A stretch of DNA of 64,000 nucleotides, from the NCBI GenBank assembly GCA_038330085.1, contig JBBQNP010000001.1:43078-107077 (forward strand), written 5' to 3'. Every line of letters starts with the position of its first letter. Within the stretch, counting starts at the first letter, position 1. Shown piece by piece: positions 17,860 to 25,276 of this stretch. The stretch is from JAEUIA01 sp038330085 (GTDB lineage: Bacteria > Planctomycetota > UBA1135 > GCA-002686595). Below the pieces are notes generated by a model. That model was not told the DNA's origin. It saw only the letters and a list, made by a program, of their open reading frames with translations, and ran no database searches. The translations under genes were made by a program, and so were the position numbers.

Positions 17860-18638
17860 CCGAGACTCCGGTGCGCTACGATCGCGGTCCGGACGGTTTC
17901 GGCATTGCCGGCCAGGTCGCCGTCGTTACCGGCGGCACGCGCGGCATCGGTGCGGGGATCTCGACGGCATTGCTCGAGGAAGGCTGCACGGTCCACGCGC
18001 TTTACCAGGGCGACGAGGCCGCTGCGCGTGCGTTCGCGGACCGGTGCGCGGGCTTCGGCGACCGCCTCTCGCTGCACAAAGTCGACGTGGCCGACTTCGC
18101 TGCGGTCGAAGCGTTCTGGAAAACGATGGACGAGCGCGCCACCGACGGTGTTCAGATCCTCGTCAACAACGCCGGGATCCGCCGCGATGCGATCGTCGCC
18201 TCGATGAAACCGTCCGACTGGGATCGCGTGATCGCCGTCAACCTGTCGGGGTCGTTCCACATGAGCCGGTTCGCCGTGCTCGACATGATGCGCAAACGGT
18301 ACGGTCGCATCGTGATGATCACGTCGCCGGCTGCGCAACACGGTTTCGAGGGACAAGCGGCGTACTCCGCGTCGAAGGCCGGTCAACAAGGCCTCATGCG
18401 CTCGCTCGCGCGCGAGGTCGCGCGCCGCAAGATCACCGTCAACTGCGTTTCCCCTGGTTTCATTGCCACCGATCTGATCGCCGATCTGCCCGATGACGTG
18501 AAGCAGGCGCACGCGAAGACGGTGCCCATGAACCGCTTCGGGACCGTCGACGAGGTTGCGTACGCGGTGCTCGCGCTGTGCTCGCCGCGCGCTTCGTACA
18601 TCCACGGCACGACGATCGAGGTGCACGGTGGCCTCTGA
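17856..18638 (+). CDS. fabG: 3-oxoacyl-ACP reductase (FabG-like SDR)
   Basis: The product reduces the 3-keto group formed by the ketosynthase using NADPH. It is a classical short-chain dehydrogenase: cofactor motif TGGTRGIG, NNAG at the end of beta-4, and the catalytic Ser157, Tyr170 and Lys174 (YSASK). The C-terminal NCVSPGFIATDL is also typical. The ATG at 17856 overlaps the preceding stop (ATGA). 260 residues, with a short N-terminal extension before the Rossmann fold. In this operon it supplies the ketoreductase of the dedicated fatty-acid cycle. Confidence 0.92.
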   Translation: MTETPVRYDRGPDGFGIAGQVAVVTGGTRGIGAGISTALLEEGCTVHALYQGDEAAARAFADRCAGFGDRLSLHKVDVADFAAVEAFWKTMDERATDGVQILVNNAGIRRDAIVASMKPSDWDRVIAVNLSGSFHMSRFAVLDMMRKRYGRIVMITSPAAQHGFEGQAAYSASKAGQQGLMRSLAREVARRKITVNCVSPGFIATDLIADLPDDVKQAHAKTVPMNRFGTVDEVAYAVLALCSPRASYIHGTTIEVHGGL

Positions 18639-18651
18639 GCGCACGATCGTC

Positions 18652-19152
18652 ATGGATCGCGCGGCGATCGAGGCTGTGATCCCCCACCGCGATCCGTTCC
18701 TGTTCGTCGATCGTGTGGTCGGGCTCTCGAGCGACTCAATCACGACCGAGTGGGACGTCGCGCACGATCTGCCGGCGTTCCGCGGCCACTACCCGAAGTC
18801 CCCCATCCTTCCGGGCGTGCTGGCGTCGGAGTTCGCGTTCCAGAGCGCCGCACTGTTGCTCCAGATCACTGAATTCGGAAACAACGGACGTGCCGATGAC
18901 ACGACGTCGCCGATGCCCGACGACCCGGACGGCCCCGTGCTCTCGCGAGCCGTGCCGATGCTCACGAAGATCGAGGAAGCGCGCTTCAAGAAAGCCGTGA
19001 AGCCCGGCGAGACTTTGCGCGCGGTCGTCGAGCGGATCGAGCGCATGGGTCCGGCGCATTACTGCAAGGCCGCCATCACGTCCGCCGGTGCGACCGTGCT
19101 CAAGGTGCGCTTCACCGTCGCGCTCGTCGATCCCACCAGTGGAGGTGCGTGA
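18652..19152 (+). CDS. fabZ: 3-hydroxyacyl-ACP dehydratase (FabZ/FabA hotdog fold)
   Basis: The enzyme removes water from 3-hydroxyacyl-ACP to give the trans-2-enoyl chain. The start VIPHRDPFLFVDRV matches the hotdog opening of FabZ. The catalytic pair is visible as His46 in FRGHYPKSPILPGVLASE and Glu60 at its end. An insertion of about 20 residues (GNNGRADDTTSPMPDDPD) interrupts the usual FabZ sequence after the active-site helix. The ATG at 18652 lacks a good ribosome site; a GTG at 18628 that overlaps fabG and follows GAGG is a realistic alternative. Whether it can also isomerise, as FabA does, cannot be decided from sequence. Confidence 0.9.
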   Translation: MDRAAIEAVIPHRDPFLFVDRVVGLSSDSITTEWDVAHDLPAFRGHYPKSPILPGVLASEFAFQSAALLLQITEFGNNGRADDTTSPMPDDPDGPVLSRAVPMLTKIEEARFKKAVKPGETLRAVVERIERMGPAHYCKAAITSAGATVLKVRFTVALVDPTSGGA

Positions 19153-19153
19153 A

Positions 19154-19966
19154 GTGGACTGGCTCGCCCTATCCGGCAAGAACGTGCTCCTCACCGGGCT
19201 CAAGAACAAGAAGAGCGTCGCGTGGCACGTCGGCACGCGGCTTCTCGAGGTCGGCGCAAACGTGATCTGGTCGGTGCACGACGAAGCGCGCGCGGCCGAA
19301 GTGCGCAAGCTTGTGCCGACAGATGCGACGTTGCTCGCGTGCGACGTGGCGGACAACGGATCCATGGAGCGCCTGGCCGACTCGTTGCGTGAGCGCGATG
19401 TCCGGCTGCACGGCCTGGTGCACTCGATCGCCTTCGCCAACTACACGCCCGGCGGAGCGCGCACGTTCCAGGCGACCGCGCGCGAGGACTTCCTGCGCGC
19501 CGTCGACGTGTCCTGCTTCTCGTTGATCGCGCTCGCGAACGCCCTCGAAGACCGCTTCGCACAGGAAGCCTCGGTCGTGGCGCTTTCCATCTCGACCACG
19601 ACGATGGCCGCGGAGAACTACGGCTACATGGCGCCGGTCAAGGCCGCGCTCGACTCATCGGTCGTGTTCCTGGCGAAGAGCTTCGCGGGCAAAGTGCGCT
19701 TCAACGCCGTCGCGCCCGGATTGTTGAAGACGTCGGCGTCGGCAGGCATCCCGGGCTACCTCGAGAGCTACCTGTTCGCCGAGCAGGCCACGCTGCGCAA
19801 ACGCGCGCTCGAAACGGGAGAAGCGGCCGACGCGGTCGTGTACCTCTTGTCGCAGCGCAGCTCGGGCATCAATGCGCAGCGCATCGTCGTCGACGCAGGC
19901 ATGGGCGTGAACTACTTCGACGGCGACATCGTGCGGCGCGCGACTCGACCGGAGGAAACGGCGTGA
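19154..19966 (+). CDS. fabI: Enoyl-ACP reductase (FabI-like)
   Basis: FabI reduces the enoyl chain and completes each elongation cycle. The cofactor region LLTGLKNKKSVAWHVG follows the FabI pattern rather than classical SDR. The catalytic Tyr-x6-Lys is present as Tyr156 and Lys163 (NYGYMAPVKAALDS), at the same numbering as E. coli FabI. The start GTG at 19154 was chosen for the GGAGGTG lying 6-7 bases upstream, partly inside the preceding gene's end. 270 residues. Its stop overlaps the start of the phosphopantetheinyl transferase by 4 bases. Confidence 0.88.
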   Translation: MDWLALSGKNVLLTGLKNKKSVAWHVGTRLLEVGANVIWSVHDEARAAEVRKLVPTDATLLACDVADNGSMERLADSLRERDVRLHGLVHSIAFANYTPGGARTFQATAREDFLRAVDVSCFSLIALANALEDRFAQEASVVALSISTTTMAAENYGYMAPVKAALDSSVVFLAKSFAGKVRFNAVAPGLLKTSASAGIPGYLESYLFAEQATLRKRALETGEAADAVVYLLSQRSSGINAQRIVVDAGMGVNYFDGDIVRRATRPEETA

Positions 19967-20640
19967 GCAGCACGGTGCACGTCGTCCTGCTCGAGCGCGC
20001 CGATGCGCATGCCGGCTTGCGTGGCAGCCAACGTTTGGTCGCGCAGAGTGCGCTCGCACGCGAGGCGCTCCGTCGCTCTGCGCACGCGAGCCAAGCCGTG
20101 ATCGGGCCACTCGAAAAGAATGCGGAAGAAGCGCCTCTGCCCTCGAACGGTTGGAACTGGTCGCTGAGCCACTCGGGTGGGTTCGCAGCCGGCGCAGTGT
20201 GCCGCGCGCCGATCGGTATCGATGTCGAAGCGATCGCTCCGCGCCGGCTCGACATCGTGAAGCGCGTGTGCCCGCGCGACGAGATCGAGATCCTGGGCGG
20301 GTTCTCGTGGGAAGCGTTCGTACGCGCGTGGACAGCCAAGGAGGCTGTTCTCAAGAAGGCCGGCGTCGGTCTGCTCGAGCTCACCCGTTGTCGTCTCGTG
20401 GCCGCTCCGAGACCTGACGTGTTGATCGTGAACCACCGCGAGCGTGATCACACCGTGCACCAGAGCGTGCGCTTCGCACACGTCGCCGCGATCACGCACG
20501 ACGACATCGACGGCCTCGTGGAGTGGTCGTGGCCGACGATCGCGGGCGACATCGGGCAGCGAGACGCGATCTCGAAGGCCTCACTTCGGGCGCGCGGCGA
20601 CTCCGGCACTGGCGACCAACGCCGTGGAGGCGAAGCGTGA
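19963..20640 (+). CDS. 4'-phosphopantetheinyl transferase
   Basis: This Sfp/AcpT-type enzyme moves the phosphopantetheine arm from CoA to the ACP serine. Both family motifs are present: GIDVEAI, supplying the Mg-binding Asp, and WTAKEAVLKKAG (WxxKEA). 225 residues is the usual length of the single-polypeptide Sfp type. The GTG at 19963 and the stop at 20640 both overlap neighbours by 4 bases, so it is part of the coupled operon. Its presence beside the dedicated ACP means this pathway carries its own activation step. Confidence 0.9.
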   Translation: MSSTVHVVLLERADAHAGLRGSQRLVAQSALAREALRRSAHASQAVIGPLEKNAEEAPLPSNGWNWSLSHSGGFAAGAVCRAPIGIDVEAIAPRRLDIVKRVCPRDEIEILGGFSWEAFVRAWTAKEAVLKKAGVGLLELTRCRLVAAPRPDVLIVNHRERDHTVHQSVRFAHVAAITHDDIDGLVEWSWPTIAGDIGQRDAISKASLRARGDSGTGDQRRGGEA

Positions 20641-21590
20641 CACCGGTTGCCACCGACGACGCGATCGATCACGACCTGAGCGACAAGGCTCGGGTCCTCG
20701 CCGCCGTCGGGCGACTTGCGCCGATCCGTGACGAGTATCCATTCACGCCCCGATTCCATCGCGTCGCAGGCGGACGCATGCACTACGTCGACGAAGGACC
20801 GCGCGACGCGGACCCGATCGTGTGCGTGCACGGCAACCCGACGTGGTCGTTCACTTTCCGGCGCATCGTGAGCACGTTCTCGAAGACGCACCGGGTGATC
20901 GCGGTCGATCACCTCGGCTGCGGGCTCTCTGATAAGCCTGCGGACTGGGACTACCACCTCGCCGATCATGCGGAGAACCTGCGCTCCTTGTGCACGGCGC
21001 TGGATCTGCGGCGCATCACGCTCGTCGTACACGACTGGGGCGGCGCGATCGGGATGGGCTTCGCGCGGCGCGAGCCGGATCGCATCGCGCGCATCCTCGC
21101 GATGAACACGGCGGCGTTTCCCTCCTCGCGCATGCCCCTGCGCATCCGCGCGGCGCGCATCAAGGGGATCGGGCCGTTCCTCGTGCGCGACTTCAATGCG
21201 TTCGCGCTGCTCGCGACGCGCATGGCCCTGCACGATCCGTCGCGGCTGACACCGAGCGCCAGGAGAGGACTGCTCCTCCCTTACTCGACCAAGCGCTCAC
21301 GCATTGCCATCCAGCGCTTCGTCGAGGACATCCCGATGAACGCATCGCACCGCTCGTGGAGCGAGCTGTGTGCGACCGCCGACGCCCTGCAACAGTTCAC
21401 CACCCGGCCCGTCGCGCTGTGCTGGGGCGAGCGCGACTGGTGCTTCACGCCCGAATTCCGCGCAGAATGGCAGCGCCGATTCCCCGCTGCGCAGGTCACC
21501 CGCTGCGAGGATGCCGGTCACTACGTGTTCGAGGAAGCACCGGATCTCGTCGAGCGCTCCCTGGCCGAGCTGCTCGCCCGGACGCCGTGA
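20637..21590 (+). CDS. oleB: Beta-lactone decarboxylase OleB (alpha/beta hydrolase, haloalkane-dehalogenase type)
   Basis: OleB removes CO2 from the cis-beta-lactone made by OleC to give the final olefin. The fold is of haloalkane-dehalogenase type: VHGNPTWSFTFRRI for the oxyanion region, nucleophile Asp133 in VVHDWGGAIG, and His295 in DAGHYVFEEAPD. Asp rather than Ser as nucleophile fits OleB. The GTG at 20637 overlaps the transferase stop and its own stop overlaps the oleC GTG, giving the order oleB-oleC-oleD. Without oleC next door, haloalkane dehalogenase would be the default call. 317 residues. Confidence 0.85.
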   Translation: MTPVATDDAIDHDLSDKARVLAAVGRLAPIRDEYPFTPRFHRVAGGRMHYVDEGPRDADPIVCVHGNPTWSFTFRRIVSTFSKTHRVIAVDHLGCGLSDKPADWDYHLADHAENLRSLCTALDLRRITLVVHDWGGAIGMGFARREPDRIARILAMNTAAFPSSRMPLRIRAARIKGIGPFLVRDFNAFALLATRMALHDPSRLTPSARRGLLLPYSTKRSRIAIQRFVEDIPMNASHRSWSELCATADALQQFTTRPVALCWGERDWCFTPEFRAEWQRRFPAAQVTRCEDAGHYVFEEAPDLVERSLAELLARTP

Positions 21591-23293
21591 CGACGGCTGT
21601 CGGGGTCACGCTTGTGGGAAGCGCGCGGCTGGTTGGTCCGCCGCTCGGGGCAGGCGCGGCATCGATCAACATCGCCGAACACCTCGTGCGCTCCGCACGA
21701 GCGCATGCGGATCGTTCCGCCATCCTGTCACCGCACGGCAAGCGCGGATGGAAGGCCACGTCGTTCGCCGAGCTGAACCAGCGCTGCGACGCGATCGCTC
21801 ACGGGTTGCGCGAGCGCGGGCTGCGACGTGGCGATCGCACGGCCGTTCTCGTTCGACCGGGCCCCGATCTGATCGCCATCGTCTTTGCGCTCTTCAAGCT
21901 CGGTGCGGTGCCGGTGATGCTCGATCCCGGCATGGGCCGCGCCGGAGTCGTCGCGTGCTTGTCGAAGATGCGGCCGCGCGGGTTCATCGGGATCCCGCTC
22001 GCGCACGTGCTGCGCGGCTTGCACGCAAGCAGGTTGCGCTCGGTCGAGATCAGCGTTCTCGTCGGCAAGTCGTTCTGGCCGGGACAAGTCGGTCTCGCCG
22101 AAGTTGCACGTCCTGCGCTCGGGCCGTTCGCCTGCGTAGACACGCGCAACGACGAGACCGCTGCGATCCTCTTCACCTCGGGCAGCACCGGTCGGCCCAA
22201 GGGCGTCGTCTACACGCACGGCATGTTCGACGCGCAGGTGCGTGCGCTCAAGGCGATGTATGCGTTCCGCCCGCTCGAGCGCGATCTCGCCTGCTTCCCG
22301 CTCTTTGCGCTGTTCGACGCCGCGCTCGAAGCGACGTCTGTGTTCCCGCGCATGGACTTCACGCGTCCTGCGCAGTGCGATCCTGCTGCGATCGCTGACG
22401 CGATCGGTGCGCACGGATGCACGTACGGGTTCGCTTCGCCGGCCGTGTGGAAGCGCGTCGTTCCATGGGCCGAGCACAACGGCGTGTCGTTCCCGACCCT
22501 GATGCGCGCCTTTTCGGCGGGTGCACCGATCTCCCCACGGCTCGTCGCTGCGTTGCGTGCGCGCATCGCGCCCGACGGCGACGTGCACGTCCCCTACGGC
22601 GCAACCGAGTGCTTGCCGGTAAGCACGATCAGAGGCGCAGAGCTCGAGGACGGCGTCCGCTTGCTCGTCGAGGGCGGACATGGATCGTGCGTCGGCCGGC
22701 CCGCCCCGGGCATCGAGATCGCGATCTGTGATCTCGATGAATCCGACCTGTCGCACACCAATGAATCTCGGGAGGTCGGCGAAATCTGCGTGCGCGGCGC
22801 GGTCGTGACGCGCGAGTACGCCGACGACCCTCGCGCTACGGCTGCGACCAAGCTGCATGACCGCGCGACGACATGGCATCGGACGGGTGACGCCGGCTAC
22901 GTCGACGAGCACGGCCGCTTGTGGACCGTCGGTCGGGTCGCGCATCGCATCGAGACGAACCGTGAGACGGGCTGGCCCGTGCCCATCGAGAACGTGTGCG
23001 ATCTGCATCCGCGCGTGCGCCGCACGGCCCTCGTCGGTGCAACGCGCGAGGGCGAAGAGCGCACCTGTCTCGTCATCGAGCCGTTGCCCGGCGAGTGGCC
23101 TCGATCCAGCGAAGAGCGCAGTGCCTTCCAGAGCGAAATGGAAGCGCTGCTCCGCGCGCGCGCAAGCCCGAGCCCCCTCGCCGTGGCGCCGGATTCCGTG
23201 CTGTTTCATCCGGATCTGCCCGTCGACGTGCGCCACAACGCGAAGATCCGCCGCGAACAGTTGAGCGCGTGGGCCTCGGAGCAACGCACGTGA
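21587..23293 (+). CDS. oleC: Beta-lactone synthetase OleC (AMP-dependent ligase family)
   Basis: OleC uses ATP to convert a 2-alkyl-3-hydroxyacid into a beta-lactone. The adenylate-forming P-loop TSGSTGRPKGVVYTHG starts near residue 197, YGATEC lies near residue 340 and the W-H-x-TGD motif (TWHRTGDAGYVDEHG) further on. The C-terminal lobe is short and lacks the usual hinge of acyl-CoA synthetases, as expected for OleC. 568 residues. GTG start at 21587 overlaps oleB, and the stop overlaps the oleD start by 4 bases. Long-chain acyl-CoA ligase would be the alternative, but the neighbours decide it. Confidence 0.88.
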   Translation: MTTAVGVTLVGSARLVGPPLGAGAASINIAEHLVRSARAHADRSAILSPHGKRGWKATSFAELNQRCDAIAHGLRERGLRRGDRTAVLVRPGPDLIAIVFALFKLGAVPVMLDPGMGRAGVVACLSKMRPRGFIGIPLAHVLRGLHASRLRSVEISVLVGKSFWPGQVGLAEVARPALGPFACVDTRNDETAAILFTSGSTGRPKGVVYTHGMFDAQVRALKAMYAFRPLERDLACFPLFALFDAALEATSVFPRMDFTRPAQCDPAAIADAIGAHGCTYGFASPAVWKRVVPWAEHNGVSFPTLMRAFSAGAPISPRLVAALRARIAPDGDVHVPYGATECLPVSTIRGAELEDGVRLLVEGGHGSCVGRPAPGIEIAICDLDESDLSHTNESREVGEICVRGAVVTREYADDPRATAATKLHDRATTWHRTGDAGYVDEHGRLWTVGRVAHRIETNRETGWPVPIENVCDLHPRVRRTALVGATREGEERTCLVIEPLPGEWPRSSEERSAFQSEMEALLRARASPSPLAVAPDSVLFHPDLPVDVRHNAKIRREQLSAWASEQRT

Positions 23294-24345
23294 AGGCCTT
23301 CATCACCGGCGGAGGCGGCTTCCTCGGCAGCGCCATTGCGCGCATCCTCGTCGCGCGCGGCGACGACGTCGTGTCGTACTCGCGCAACCGGCACGCAGAG
23401 CTCGAAGCGATCGGTGTGCGCTGCGTGCAGGGCGACGTCGCCGACTTCGACGCCGTGCTCGCCGCGATGCGGGGCGCCGAGATCGTCTTTCACACGGCCG
23501 CGAAGGCCGGCGTCTGGGGTCCGCGCCACGAGTACGAGCACGTCAACGTCGACGGCACGCGCGCCGTGATGCGCGCCGCCGTCGACACGCGCGTGCGCGG
23601 CGTCGTGCACACGAGCTCACCCAGCGTGTGCTTCGACGGTAACGACCACGTGCTCGCGCGCAACAACCTGCCTCACGCGAGTCGATTCCTGTGCGACTAT
23701 CCGCGCACCAAAGCCGAAGCCGAGCGCGTTGCACTCCTCACCAATCGTGCCAACGACGTCGCGGTGTGTGCGCTCCGACCCCACCTCGTTTTCGGTCCCG
23801 GCGATCCGCACTTGTTGCCGCGCATCGTCGCACGTGCGCGCGCCGGTAAGTTGGCCATCGTCGGCGAGGGCACGAACCAAGTCAGCCTGACCTACATCGA
23901 GAACGCCGCGCACGCGCACGTCGACGCAGCCGACCGGCTCGATCCGCATGCGTCGCATGCCGGTCATGCCTACTTCATCGCGCAGGAAGAGCCCGTCGTG
24001 TTGTGGACGTGGATCGCGAGCTTGCTGGAGCGCCTCGACATCGAACCTCCGCACAAGCGCGTGTCGGAGCGCACCGCCTATCGTGCCGGAGCGCTGGCCG
24101 AGTCCGTCTGGCGCCTGATCGGACGCCGAACCGAGCCGCCGATGACGCGCTTCGTCGCGCTGCAGCTCGCGCGCACGCACACGTACGACATGACCCCTGC
24201 CAAACGCGACTTCGGCTACGTAGAGCGCGTGAACATGGCCGACGCCACCGCTCGCACGATCAAAGCACTCGCTCTTCAGCCGATCGTCGCGTTCAGCGGC
24301 GGCTTGGGCGGGACCGGCGCGCCCGCCAGCCACGAGCGCGAGTAG
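23290..24345 (+). CDS. oleD: 2-alkyl-3-oxoalkanoate reductase OleD
   Basis: OleD reduces the OleA product to the 2-alkyl-3-hydroxyacid used by OleC. It is an extended SDR of the 3-beta-HSD type: FITGGGGFLGSAIARIL at the N-terminus, and catalytic Tyr137 and Lys141 (YPRTKAEAE). HLVFGPGDPHLLPRIV, typical of OleD/NSDHL relatives, follows. The real start is GTG 23290 (GTGA overlap with oleC); open frame upstream is antisense noise. 351 residues. The 3' end overlaps the convergent membrane-protein gene by 70 bases. It is the last gene of the plus-strand lipid operon. Confidence 0.87.
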   Translation: MKAFITGGGGFLGSAIARILVARGDDVVSYSRNRHAELEAIGVRCVQGDVADFDAVLAAMRGAEIVFHTAAKAGVWGPRHEYEHVNVDGTRAVMRAAVDTRVRGVVHTSSPSVCFDGNDHVLARNNLPHASRFLCDYPRTKAEAERVALLTNRANDVAVCALRPHLVFGPGDPHLLPRIVARARAGKLAIVGEGTNQVSLTYIENAAHAHVDAADRLDPHASHAGHAYFIAQEEPVVLWTWIASLLERLDIEPPHKRVSERTAYRAGALAESVWRLIGRRTEPPMTRFVALQLARTHTYDMTPAKRDFGYVERVNMADATARTIKALALQPIVAFSGGLGGTGAPASHERE

Positions 24346-25100
24346 TCCTCCGGCCGCGTGAGCGCGAGGTAGCTCTCGTACTGCGCGGTGTATTCGAGCG
24401 TGCTGGTGAGGAACACACCGACGCAGCACAGCAAGAGGCCCAGTGCTCCGAACACGCCGATCACGATCCAGTAAAGCAACAGGCGGAGCCGGTTGCCGCG
24501 GACCAAGTTCCACGAACGCTGCAGCGCGGCAACCGGTTGCAGCCCTTCGATCGCTATGGCCTGACGCGACAGTGAGATTCCGAGAATCAGGTAGAGGTAG
24601 AAAGGCAGGTAGGCGAGCGCGGCGAGAATCGCTGCGACGACTGCCAGCCCCTCGTTCATGTGCAGGGCACGGGTGGAGAAGACGGCGGCCAACGCGATCA
24701 GGCCGAACGGCACGCACGCGCCCAGTGCGATGACGACCGCCAACAGTTGGCCGAGCACCATCTCGAACAACCGCCCGCGCGCGTTGAACGCGTCCGCCGG
24801 GGAGGCACGGCCTTCGATCACTGTCTTCTCCACTACGTTCGCGATGCCGAGCGAGATCCACGAGCCGACGAGGAAGCAGACGAGGCCGAAGCAGGTCGCG
24901 AGCCCGAAGAAGACCACGACCGCGCCGACGGGAAGGCGGTGATGGTGCTCCCAGTCGTGCCACTCGAATCCCAGACGCCCGCCCCCGTCGAACAACGTGA
25001 GCAGGATGCCGGCGACGAGCAAAGGCAGCGGCGATCGTCCGAGCAGTTTCCAGGAGGCCTGCAGTGCGCGGATCGGATCGTAGGCGCGGGCGAATTCCAT
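24276..25100 (-). CDS. Multispanning membrane protein of unknown function
   Basis: The 274-residue product has about five to six hydrophobic segments, including GAVVVFFGLATCFGLVCFLV, LFEMVLGQLLAVVIALGACV and LLLYWIVIGVFGALGLLLCC. It has an N-terminal amphipathic stretch (DPIRALQASWKLL) and an internal ALQRSWNLVRGN, a pairing seen in DUF975/GDPD-membrane-type proteins of unknown role. I recognise no catalytic residues. The gene is convergent with oleD and their coding ends overlap by 70 bases, which is unusual but both frames look real. It shows no functional link to the olefin operon other than position. Confidence 0.75.
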   Translation of the reverse strand: MEFARAYDPIRALQASWKLLGRSPLPLLVAGILLTLFDGGGRLGFEWHDWEHHHRLPVGAVVVFFGLATCFGLVCFLVGSWISLGIANVVEKTVIEGRASPADAFNARGRLFEMVLGQLLAVVIALGACVPFGLIALAAVFSTRALHMNEGLAVVAAILAALAYLPFYLYLILGISLSRQAIAIEGLQPVAALQRSWNLVRGNRLRLLLYWIVIGVFGALGLLLCCVGVFLTSTLEYTAQYESYLALTRPEDYSRSWLAGAPVPPKPPLNATIG

Positions 25101-25276
25101 CAGGTGGGGAGCGACTCGGGGCCGGGGGAGCAGGAGAGCGCGGGCTACGCGATGGGCTCGAGTCTATTCCTATTGTCGGTTGACTCGTGGGTGCCAGCCA
25201 CTCGTCGCGCGAAACTGCGCTCCTTGTCGCGCGAAAGCGCGGCGGTTTCCAGGCACCTACGACTTCCCGGCCCCTC

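Noticed and set aside
13331..20640. Aryl-polyene or PfaABCD-type polyunsaturated fatty acid cluster
   Set aside because: Aryl-polyene clusters share KAS, ACP, dehydratase and reductase genes but lack oleBCD and have characteristic ammonia-lyase and acyltransferase genes not seen here. Pfa systems are giant multidomain proteins, and here all activities are on separate polypeptides.
20637..21590. Haloalkane dehalogenase
   Set aside because: The fold and Asp nucleophile match, but the gene is translationally coupled to oleC and oleD, and OleB belongs to this same family.
25188..25257. Fourth full copy of the GGCACC repeat
   Set aside because: Only the ends (GGGTGCCAGCC and CCAGGCACC) resemble the family; the interior, with a GTCGCGCGAAA direct repeat, does not align, so it is mentioned only as a weak relative.
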